Assembly (NCBI RefSeq): GCF_022669015.1
Contig: NZ_JAKKSL010000002.1
Coordinates: forward strand, 1,087,582 to 1,151,581
Direction of reading: 5' to 3'
Source of the DNA: Colwellia maritima
Lineage (GTDB): Bacteria > Pseudomonadota > Gammaproteobacteria > Enterobacterales > Alteromonadaceae
DNA: 64,000 bases
In this document: piece by piece, positions 54,489-64,000 of the stretch
How positions within the stretch are numbered: position 1 is the first letter of the stretch
How the letters are laid out: each line of letters opens with the position of its first letter
Notes under the pieces: model-generated
The model's database searches: none
What the model saw: the letters and a program-made list of their open reading frames with translations, nothing else
What the model was told of the DNA's origin: nothing
Translations under genes and position numbers: made by a program

Positions 54489-55292
54489 TTACTTTAAACC
54501 TAAAACATCTTGCATATCGTAAAAACCATTATCAGCTTCACTCAACCAAAATGCGGCTCTCATAGCACCTAAAGCAAAAGTCATACGTGAGCTTGCTTTG
54601 TGAGTAATTTCTATACGTTCACCTAAATCAGCAAAGAATGCGGTGTGCTCTCCCACAATATCCCCTGCCCTTACCGTAGCAAAACCTATGGTTTCTTTAT
54701 CTCTTTCACCGGTTATCCCTTCTCGGCCATAAACCGCGCATTTATTAAGATCTCGTCCTAAGGTATCGGCTATCACTTGTCCCATTTTTACTGCCGTGCC
54801 AGAAGGAGCATCTTTTTTGAATCTGTGATGGGCTTCAAAGATTTCTATATCGGTATAGTCACCAATTGCTTTGGCAGTAACTTCCAGTAGCTTAAACATT
54901 AAATTAACACCTACTGAGGTATTAGGGGCTAAAACAATTGGCATTAAATCACTTGCTGTTTTTATCAAAGATATTTGTTCAGCACTAAAGCCGGTTGTTC
55001 CGATGACTAATGCTTTATTATGCTTTTTACACCACGCAATATTTTCAAGTGTGGCCTCTATTGAAGTGAAATCAATAAAAACATCCGCACTAGTTAACTG
55101 ATTTAATTCGGTTGACGCCGTTAATCCTATCGCACCAATACCCGCTAATTCTCCCAAATCAAAACCAACAAAAGAGGAGCTTGCGCGAACACTTCCGCCA
55201 ACCAAATCAATATTTTCATGTTCGTGGGCTGCCTGAATAAGATTACGGCCCATACGGCCACTACATCCTAATATCGCTACTTTTACTTTCAT
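54489..55292 (-). CDS. dapB: 4-hydroxy-tetrahydrodipicolinate reductase
   Basis: A 267-residue NAD(P)H-dependent enzyme of lysine and diaminopimelate synthesis. The Rossmann motif [14 protein letters not shown] opens the protein, and the catalytic block [15 protein letters not shown] is near residue 155. Length is normal. It lies upstream of carA-carB-greA, but the gap to carA is about 270 bases, so carA probably has its own promoter. Confidence 0.97.
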   Translation of the reverse strand: MKVKVAILGCSGRMGRNLIQAAHEHENIDLVGGSVRASSSFVGFDLGELAGIGAIGLTASTELNQLTSADVFIDFTSIEATLENIAWCKKHNKALVIGTTGFSAEQISLIKTASDLMPIVLAPNTSVGVNLMFKLLEVTAKAIGDYTDIEIFEAHHRFKKDAPSGTAVKMGQVIADTLGRDLNKCAVYGREGITGERDKETIGFATVRAGDIVGEHTAFFADLGERIEITHKASSRMTFALGAMRAAFWLSEADNGFYDMQDVLGLK

Positions 55293-55424
55293 TTTTATCT
55301 CTATATTTAAATTACTTACTTTTAATCACTATTAAAAATTACCGATAATAAACTATTGTTATTGATGTTTATCTATTATCATTTACTCTCTAACTTCATT
55401 TATCATCTAACTAAAAACGATAAA

Positions 55425-55859
55425 TCAGTCTGTTAACTCAAAGGGAATATCTAATGTTATTGAATTGTCTAATTCATGAGAAACCACATTAATTATCTTC
55501 AATTGATTATCAATCAATATTAAATGATATATCGCGCAAAAATCAGCAAACGTTTCTCCCTGTTCATTAATGAACGTCCAATTAACACATGCTAATAACA
55601 CACTGTCAGTCACTAAAGTGTAACTAGCATTACTTACAAGAATATCACGGGTATTGGCTTGCTTTAATTGGGTGAAAATATTCTCTAACTCTTTAATGCA
55701 CTCAGCTTCATTTTCCAAGAATACAAGCTTGTCTGGTGTATGTAATGTACACGGTAAATGATAAAATTCTACAACATCATTAAGATTATATTGTTTAAAT
55801 GCCGTTATATACGCGTTAAATAACCTAACAATTTTTTCCGTTTCCACTTTCGCTTTCAT
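55425..55859 (-). CDS. NTF2-like / SnoaL-type small protein
   Basis: A soluble protein of about 144 residues starting at the ATG at 55859. An in-frame start at 55889 would lie inside the fklB terminator hairpin, so the shorter form is preferred. The pattern of an N-terminal helix pair followed by strands (RLFNAYITAFKQYNLNDVVEFY, then a sheet with TLVTDSVLLACVNWTF) suits an NTF2-like fold. No catalytic residues can be assigned. It lies between fklB and dapB on the same strand. Confidence 0.65.
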   Translation of the reverse strand: MKAKVETEKIVRLFNAYITAFKQYNLNDVVEFYHLPCTLHTPDKLVFLENEAECIKELENIFTQLKQANTRDILVSNASYTLVTDSVLLACVNWTFINEQGETFADFCAIYHLILIDNQLKIINVVSHELDNSITLDIPFELTD

Positions 55860-55878
55860 CCATTTATACCAATTAAAA

Positions 55879-55902
55879 AAAGCCCTCAAATGAGGGCTTT
55901 TA
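55879..55902 (-). terminator. Intrinsic terminator of fklB
   Basis: AAAGCCCTCA and TGAGGGCTTT with a short loop and a T7 tract on the minus strand, 12 bases after the fklB stop. Confidence 0.88.
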
Positions 55903-55913
55903 AAATAGCTAAA

Positions 55914-56537
55914 TTAGCTAATGATGTTTAACAATTCAACATCAAACACTAAGGTTGCATAAGGAGGTATTGCACCTTGCGACCCTTGTTCTCCGTAAGC
56001 TAAGTTATATGGAATAGTTAATTTCCACTTACTGCCTTCAGTCATTAACTGTAATGCTTCAGTCCAGCCTGCAATAACACCACCTACAGGAAACTCTGCC
56101 GGTTGACCACGTTCTACAGAACTGTCAAACACATCACCGTTAGCAAAGGTACCATGATAATGAACACGAACAGTACTTGCTGCTGTTGGTTTTTCGCCAT
56201 CGCCTGTAGCAACAACTTCATATTGTAAACCTGATTCTGTTACAGTAACTTCATCACGTTTAGCATTTTCAGCTAGAAAAGCTTCGCCTTCAGCCGCTTT
56301 TTCTTTAGCAATAGCTTGTTCTTGCTCTTGTAGTTTTTTTGATACAATTGAAAAAGCATCGTTTAAATCTTCATCTGATACTTGGCTATCGGCATTAACT
56401 AAGGCGTCAGCAATACCCGCTTGGACTGCAGTAACATCAAATTCTTTAAATGGGTTATTACGTAATTGGTCACCTAACTGACGACCTACACCATAACTTA
56501 CGCGTTGTTCTATCGTTTCAAACTTGTTTTCAGACAT
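55914..56537 (-). CDS. fklB: FKBP-type peptidyl-prolyl isomerase FklB
   Basis: A two-domain immunophilin of about 207 residues. The N-terminal helical dimerisation domain (about 1-90) has VSYGVGRQLGDQL, and the C-terminal FKBP domain has the HYHGTFANGDVFDSS and VIAGWTEALQLM blocks. No signal peptide, so cytoplasmic FKBP22 (FklB) rather than FkpA. The start is taken at MSENKF; three more codons upstream are possible. Confidence 0.92.
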   Translation of the reverse strand: MSENKFETIEQRVSYGVGRQLGDQLRNNPFKEFDVTAVQAGIADALVNADSQVSDEDLNDAFSIVSKKLQEQEQAIAKEKAAEGEAFLAENAKRDEVTVTESGLQYEVVATGDGEKPTAASTVRVHYHGTFANGDVFDSSVERGQPAEFPVGGVIAGWTEALQLMTEGSKWKLTIPYNLAYGEQGSQGAIPPYATLVFDVELLNIIS

Positions 56538-56748
56538 ATCTTTCACTTATTTTTAAATTAATAGGAATTAAATAATTGGCGAGAGTTTATCATAAAGCTT
56601 AACGGGTATGTAGGGGGCAAGTATCGCAATTTGTTCTTTTTTATAAGGGAATGAATGTAAAACATTACTTCACACACTCATGATTTAACGAATATAATGG
56701 AGTAGCAATTAACATAAAGGTCATTAGACCCTAATAAGAATATAATTT

Positions 56749-58097
56749 ATGACCACAACAACGGCTGCTTCATTGCCCACACCAACTAAAAAAACCTTTT
56801 AGCCCTACTGCCCTTTGCCGTATTTCTTGGTATTTTTTTAGGTACGGGTGTTATTCTGACACTTCAAGGTAGTGATTTTGCGTTTTATCAACTTCCGGCT
56901 AGTATCGCTATTATTCCGCCCATTTTTGTCGCTGTTTTTTTAGGTAAAATAGTTAATAAAGATACGATAGAAAAGCAAATTGGGCAATTTATTAGTGGTG
57001 CCGGTCATGCAAACATCATCACTATGTGTATTATTTATTTACTTGCAGGCGCTTTTGCTACTGTGGCGAAAGCTACGGGAAGTGTTGATGCCAGTGTTCA
57101 ATTAGGATTAGCTGTTTTCCCTACTTACTTATTGTTGCCTGGATTATTTATTGTTGCCGCCTTCTTATCAACTGCGATGGGATCGTCTATGGGAACAATT
57201 GCTGCAATTGCCCCTATTGCGCTGGGTTTTATTGAATCAGCAGGTATTGATTCAGCTTTAGTTGCCGGTTGTTTAATTTCAGGGGCTATTTTTGGTGATA
57301 ATCTATCTATTATTTCTGATACCACCATTGCTTCAACCCGAAGCCAGGGTGCACAAATGAAGGACAAATTCAAAGTAAACTTTAAATTTGCCGTACCTGC
57401 CGCCCTTGTTTGTTTAGCTATTTTTACCGCGTTTGGACAAAATATCGATTATGAAATGACGAATGATCCTGCAATTGTTGGACTTGTGCCTTACATCGTG
57501 ATTCTCGTGCTTGCCCTGTCAGGTGTTAATGTTTTTGTCGTACTTTCTTTAGGTATTGTACTGGCGGCTGCTATCGGTATGTTAACTAACGATTATCAAT
57601 TATCTGCTTGGATTAGTGATATCAACTCGGGCTTTTCTAGCATGCAAGATATCTTCATTTTGTCATTGTTTATTGGGGGATTAAGTGAATTAATTCGTCA
57701 TCAAGGTGGATTATCTGCTTTAACAAATACCATTGAGTCATTCGCGAAAAAACTAAGCCCTTCAAATAAAAAGCGGGCTGCCGGCCTGGGTATTGCAGGA
57801 TTAACCTTTGGGTGTAACTTTTTTACAGCAAATAATACTGTCTCGATTATCATTACAGGTGAAACTGCGAAAGAATTGGCAATCGATGGAGATCTAACAC
57901 CCGCGCAATCAGCCAGTTTACTCGATATATTTGCCTGTATTAACCAAGGGTTGTTGCCTTACGGAGCACAAGCGCTATTATTAGGTACCACCCTAGGGAT
58001 ATCACCCTTAGCAGTAATTTCTCATGCCTTTTATCCAATGGTATTGTTTTTTACTGCAGGCATTGCTTTTTGGAAAATGACCAAAGCTAGCGTTTAA
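56749..58097 (+). CDS. NhaC-family Na+/H+ antiporter (frameshifted near 5' end)
   Basis: An inner-membrane protein of about 449 residues with about twelve hydrophobic spans. The open frame from 56749 stops after TKKTF; adding one T to the T4 run at 56797-56800 restores TKKTFLALLPFAVFLGIFLG and joins it to the main frame. The central region has ISGAIFGDNLSIISDTTIAS, the conserved NhaC/ion-transporter segment. It probably exports sodium (possibly with organic substrates in related transporters). It stands alone between fklB and the convergent 2H gene. Confidence 0.85.
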
Positions 58098-58170
58098 TTT
58101 TAGCTAGCTTTCGCCCTGGTAGTTTGATTGGGATTTGATTTAGTCAAATTTGAGATTAATAATTTATGTA

Positions 58171-58803
58171 TTACTCTTTGATTAATGTACTGCTATCTTT
58201 TGTTACCCCATAAATATCATCGGGGTTAAAACCTAACGTTATATGAAAATCTTTATTTTTCAAAAGAAATTGTTGACGAATCATTTGCGCATCGCTACTT
58301 TTGGCAACGATAAAATAGGTTTCTTTGTTATCTAATTGCACATTACCTAAACCAAGGAGTGTCACATTTACCTCACCAGACATGCTGCTATTGATAACAT
58401 CTAAAGACAATAATTTTTCAATATCTGTTTTGTTTGCAACTTGATACTCTGGCGGGCTAATGATGGTCATGTGAAATAATTGATGATCACGCGTCGCTTG
58501 TCGTTCACGGTATTGCTGAAAACTCGCGCCAAGTATCGACTCTAGTTTAGCTAAATATGGCTGTAATTCTGCGCGGCTTACAGTGGCGCCTATATATTCT
58601 TGTCCTCGGTTATCGCTCAATTTAGTAATTTTTAATCGCAATGTTTTGCTAATTCGTCTAATTTGTTGCGCTTCTACGTCATTTGACGCTTGCCGTGCCT
58701 GAGCTCGTTGACTAATCAATTCGGCTTTGCCGGCGCTATTTGGTTCAGCTATAGCGCGTGTTTGCATACAGATTAGAAATACTACGATACAAAATTTATA
58801 CAT
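58171..58803 (-). CDS. Exported protein with 2H-phosphoesterase-type HxT motifs
   Basis: A 210-residue protein with a signal peptide (hydrophobic residues 4-14, likely cut after AIA). Two HxT motifs, H111-M-T and H187-I-T, lie 76 residues apart, each at the end of a strand-like stretch (FHMTIISPP and DFHITLGF). This is the active-site signature of the 2H phosphoesterase superfamily (LigT, CPDase and swiss-army-knife RNA repair-like proteins). Family members are normally cytoplasmic, so an exported form is unusual. Substrate unknown. Confidence 0.7.
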   Translation of the reverse strand: MYKFCIVVFLICMQTRAIAEPNSAGKAELISQRAQARQASNDVEAQQIRRISKTLRLKITKLSDNRGQEYIGATVSRAELQPYLAKLESILGASFQQYRERQATRDHQLFHMTIISPPEYQVANKTDIEKLLSLDVINSSMSGEVNVTLLGLGNVQLDNKETYFIVAKSSDAQMIRQQFLLKNKDFHITLGFNPDDIYGVTKDSSTLIKE

Positions 58804-58848
58804 GGTAAATAAAGCCTTTTTGATGATGGATATTTAGAAAACTGAACA

Positions 58849-60924
<2,076 letters not shown>

Positions 60925-60955
60925 TTAACTCGAAAAACAAAGAAAATATTAACTG

Positions 60956-60990
60956 AGCCACTGCTTAATACGATAAATAAGTCAGTGGCT
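60956..60990. other. Hairpin between zipA and ligA
   Basis: Arms AGCCACTG and CAGTGGCT with a 19-base loop. There is no following T tract on the minus strand, so it is not a clear terminator; it might stabilise or process the zipA-ligA RNA. Confidence 0.4.
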
Positions 60991-61010
60991 TAAAGAATGT
61001 GTATACGTTG

Positions 61011-62120
61011 CTATTCAACACGAGCAAGACGATGTTGTCGGTCAAACTCACGTATTTTACTTACATAGTGTTGCTCAGTTTGTTTAGTCATTACATTACG
61101 TTTATCATCAAGTAACTGCGCATTAAATTCTGCCGCTAATTGCTTAGCTGCCAATAACATTTGGTCAAAGGCTGCAAAAGGGTCACCTGCATTAGGTAAC
61201 GTCATAAATAAACTAACGCCCTGCGTTACAAACGTTTCCATACTTTCTAATTCAAAAGATCCGGGATTAAGCATATTAGCTAAACTAAAAGTTACAGGGC
61301 CATTACCCGCATTATCTTGATGTCGATGAAAAATATTCATCTCACCAAATTTCATGCCTAATGTTAATAAACTAGGTAAAAGTGCAGCACCAGACATTTG
61401 GTGATTTTCAGGCATAACAACACTTAAAATAATGACTTGAGCATCTAGTGGTGCCGGGTCCGCCTCTTTTTTGGCTGTTGATTTTTGAGGCGAAGTTTTT
61501 AATTCATCTACATTAATGTTTGGGTTAACATCATCATCAATAGATAGACCATCACCAAAATTTATTTCTATTTGATTTCGTTTAATTTCTGCCGCAGATG
61601 GTGGTGTTGCTTGTTTAACAATAGATTTTGAAACAGGCGTTTTAGCCTTAGCAAGTTTTGCCTTAGTTGGTTTTGCCTTCGTAACTGGCTGCTGATACAT
61701 AGGTGGTTCTAGAACAATTTTTTCTTTTATCGCTTCAGTTTGTTTAGCGTCACCGTTTATCTTTTGATGAGAAATATCATGTTCTGACAATTGTTCATTT
61801 GCAGAAAAACTATGATAAGAGTCTTCATTTTGACCATTTTCTAAATGACTAATTTCTTCAAGGCTTATTGTTTCTTCAAAGTCTTTTTCACTGACAACGT
61901 CAGGTTCATTTGCTTGTTTTAATATTTTAACTTGCCCTACGCCGTCTTGATCAAATCCACTACCATCAAAATTTCTTGATATTGGCTCAACCTTTGTTTT
62001 ACTGGTTTTGAGTTTATAAGGGTTTTTTTGTTTTCTAATGGTCCACAAACCATGAATAAAAATAGCAGCAATAATAACGCCGCTAAGAATAATTAATGCG
62101 TTTCTGAAATTATCTTCCAT
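61011..62120 (-). CDS. zipA: Cell division protein ZipA
   Basis: A 369-residue FtsZ-membrane tether. An N-terminal transmembrane helix (about residues 6-28) is followed by a basic segment, a long Lys/Ala/Pro/Glu-rich linker (about 60-225, including KAKPTKAKLAKAK) and a C-terminal FtsZ-binding domain with VVMPENHQMSGAALL. It leads the zipA-ligA pair and is divergent from cysZ, the usual order. Confidence 0.95.
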   Translation of the reverse strand: MEDNFRNALIILSGVIIAAIFIHGLWTIRKQKNPYKLKTSKTKVEPISRNFDGSGFDQDGVGQVKILKQANEPDVVSEKDFEETISLEEISHLENGQNEDSYHSFSANEQLSEHDISHQKINGDAKQTEAIKEKIVLEPPMYQQPVTKAKPTKAKLAKAKTPVSKSIVKQATPPSAAEIKRNQIEINFGDGLSIDDDVNPNINVDELKTSPQKSTAKKEADPAPLDAQVIILSVVMPENHQMSGAALLPSLLTLGMKFGEMNIFHRHQDNAGNGPVTFSLANMLNPGSFELESMETFVTQGVSLFMTLPNAGDPFAAFDQMLLAAKQLAAEFNAQLLDDKRNVMTKQTEQHYVSKIREFDRQHRLARVE

Positions 62121-62282
62121 TGTTATGCCTGTCTTTAAAATGCTTTAAGGGAAAGTCGGGATTTTTATTATATAGAGTAAACTCTAACAGAAACAGTGCC
62201 ATTTTGTAACATGTTAGTATTGTAATTACGTTTCAACAACCTCTATAATCAATCCATTAATATCAATGCGTTACTTTTATAC

Positions 62283-63062
62283 ATGTCTAACTCTGTAAAA
62301 AATAATTTTCGTTCCTCGCATACACCTTTCGCTGAAAGTGGTGCGGGGTATTTATTTAAAGGTTTTGAGCTTATTAAATTAAAAGGGATCCGTCGATTTG
62401 TATTTATTCCTTTATTAATAAATTTACTATTATTCAGCTTTGCATTCTATTTTTTATTTAAGGAACTCGAACATTACATGACCGTGATAATGGCGTGGCT
62501 ACCTAGCCGGTTAGATTGGCTTAATGCTATTTTATGGCCAATTGCCGTTATTACAATCCTGATTGTTTTCTCATTTTTGTTCAGTACGGCTGCAAACTGG
62601 TTAGCGGCACCATTTAATGGTTTGTTATCTGAGAAAATAGAAAACTTATTAGTGGGTGAACTTTCACCTAACGGCAGCATGTTAGAAATTGTAAAGGATA
62701 TTCCGAGAACCTTAGCCAGAGAATGGACGAAACTCGCTTATTATATTCCACGTGCTATCGGTTTTTTTATTTTACTGTGGATATTGCCTGTTGTGGGACA
62801 AATTATTTGGTTCTTATTTGTTGCTTGGATGATGGCTGTACAATATAAGGATTACCCTTTTGACAATCATAAAGTACCATTTACTGAGATGAAACGAGCA
62901 CTAAAACAGCAACAAGGCTTGAGCTATAGCTTTGGCATTACTGTTGCCGTATTTTCAATGATTCCCATTGTTAATCTAATTATCATGCCGGTCGCTATTT
63001 GTGGTGCTACAGCCCTTTGGGTTGATCATTACCGTGATGAGTTTCATTGTAGTAATTTATAA
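62283..63062 (+). CDS. cysZ: Sulfate transporter CysZ
   Basis: A 259-residue inner-membrane protein that brings sulfate into the cell for cysteine synthesis. It has four or more hydrophobic segments; conserved blocks include FAESGAGYLFKGFELI near the start and WMMAVQYKDYPFDNH near residue 185. Divergent from zipA, with a 162-base shared intergenic region. Intact. Confidence 0.94.
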   Translation: MSNSVKNNFRSSHTPFAESGAGYLFKGFELIKLKGIRRFVFIPLLINLLLFSFAFYFLFKELEHYMTVIMAWLPSRLDWLNAILWPIAVITILIVFSFLFSTAANWLAAPFNGLLSEKIENLLVGELSPNGSMLEIVKDIPRTLAREWTKLAYYIPRAIGFFILLWILPVVGQIIWFLFVAWMMAVQYKDYPFDNHKVPFTEMKRALKQQQGLSYSFGITVAVFSMIPIVNLIIMPVAICGATALWVDHYRDEFHCSNL

Positions 63063-63139
63063 TCAATCACTATCTCGCACTATGTATAAAAATAATATAT
63101 ATTTAGCTAAGTGACTTTAAACCAACAGGAATTGATTAA

Positions 63140-63503
63140 ATGAAAAGAACACGAATAAATAAATACGGCATAGTAGCCTGTGCTATTTTATTAAGTTTAA
63201 GCAAGGTAACGCTTGCGGTTGATAATGTTACCCCTATTTCAATTCCTATGGTTGCTAATGCACAGGTTTTCGCAGATTTTACTGATGACATACCTGCGGT
63301 TTTAAATTATTTCACCTCTTCTACTAAAGATGAAATTATAGATTTTTATAATCAAAGTTTCGGTGAGTCAATTTTTCAAGAAAAAAAAACGAGAGCGCCT
63401 TACGTTAACCTATAAAAATGAAAATAAAACTATTCGAGTTGTCATTTCTCAGCAAAATAGTAAACGCCAAGTTGATATTCTTGTGGATAAAACACCAGAA
63501 TAA
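63140..63503 (+). CDS. Small exported protein, unknown function (one-base insertion)
   Basis: About 120 residues with a signal peptide (hydrophobic AILLSLSKVTLA, likely cut after TLA). The uncorrected frame stops at 63415. Removing one A from the nine-A run at 63381-63389 continues to a stop at 63503 with KKRERLTLTYKNE and a strand-rich, basic C-terminus. I do not recognise a family. It follows cysZ in the same direction with a 77-base gap. Confidence 0.6.
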
Positions 63504-63686
63504 TTTAATAAATAGTTTATATTTTCATTAAACCAAACATGAACATCTATATATTTAGTTAGAGTATTTAATTAAAGATTACTATGTTGCCTAATCTGTT
63601 TCTTCTATACTCTAGTTTATCCGTTAATTGCTTATATGTAATCCGTTGTGAGATAAATTGTTATGTGTTTAGTTCATGGTTAAAGT

Positions 63687-63896
63687 ATGACAACTCGTCC
63701 AAAAAAAGAAAAATAAAAAAGAACTCAGCCCTTGTGTAAGGAATTGTTGTTTGATCAAAATGACATTTGTGTAGGTTGCTACCGTCACCTCTCTGAAATT
63801 ATCGGTTGGCGAGATAAGTCAGAAACTCAAAAGAAAGAAATATTAGCTTGCTGTAACCAAAGAAAATGTAAATCCATTACTAACTCCTCAGCTTAA
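63687..63896 (+). CDS. DUF1289 family protein (two indels)
   Basis: A short Cys-rich protein of about 69 residues. As given, the frame stops after MTTRPKKEK; removing one A near 63711 and adding one G near 63753 gives KELSPCVRNCCLDQNDICVG and then CYRHLSEIIGW, the DUF1289 signature with four conserved Cys likely to bind a metal. The stop is at 63894-63896. No role is established for the family. The flanking gaps 63504-63686 and 63897-64000 show nothing recognisable. Confidence 0.7.
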
Positions 63897-64000
63897 CAAG
63901 TCTTTCTTTCTATAGCGGCTATTTATACTAACTTCCTCGTTAAACCAATTCTATTATATTTATTACCACCACGGAGCTACATTAGCGACCTTATACCAAT

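Overview
This window is an AT-rich segment of a marine gammaproteobacterial chromosome, most likely Colwelliaceae (Colwellia or Thalassotalea type). That placement rests on protein sequence character and on gene orders typical of gammaproteobacteria: pheS-pheT-ihfA, clpA-clpS-cspD, dapB-carA-carB-greA, and ligA-zipA with a divergent cysZ. Nearly all of it is housekeeping sequence. I see no phage, insertion sequence, CRISPR array or plasmid module.

Layout. 1-2.8 kb: the start of a LysE-type exporter, a DUF1415 protein and an Atm1-like ABC exporter. 2.9-6.7 kb: ihfA, pheT, pheS. 6.9-10.3 kb: a small membrane protein and a YdiJ-type D-2-hydroxyglutarate dehydrogenase. 10.5-14.4 kb: a wall-sugar recycling cluster (PBP4B/YfeW-like serine hydrolase, NamZ, MurQ), with alr divergent. 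15.8-19.2 kb: a secreted sulfatase, an AraC-family remnant, and divergent queE/queC. 19.2-24.2 kb: a potassium channel, a small unknown protein, uvrB and a MATE exporter. 24.6-25.8 kb: a strong promoter driving a tandem tRNA-Asn array that has largely decayed. 25.9-29.4 kb: clpA, clpS, cspD and a PilZ protein. 29.5-33.6 kb: hrpA. 34-38.3 kb: a hybrid sensor kinase and a REC-EAL phosphodiesterase. 38.4-41.9 kb: a membrane-anchored secreted protein, dnaQ, DUF2919 and DUF599. 42.2-47.9 kb: a DUF5916 surface protein, a CoxE/MoxR pair and cysK. 48-49 kb: a lipoprotein and a retropepsin-like protease. 49.2-55.3 kb: greA, carB, carA, dapB. 55.4-63.9 kb: an NTF2-like protein, fklB, an NhaC antiporter, an exported 2H-phosphoesterase-like protein, ligA, zipA, cysZ, a small exported protein and a DUF1289 protein.

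Two features stand out. First, the tRNA-Asn array has eight copies. Two are canonical, one has a substitution at the D-loop G19 position, four share the same two block replacements in the anticodon arm and in the T arm/variable 3' part, and one is truncated. From the second copy on, each full unit is followed by its own intrinsic terminator. Second, at least twelve genes, including essential or near-essential ones (pheT, carA), are broken by single-base indels, mostly in homopolymers. Each can be repaired by one base, so these are more likely sequencing or assembly errors than real pseudogenes. Broken genes are reported at their full inferred extent with the breakpoints stated.
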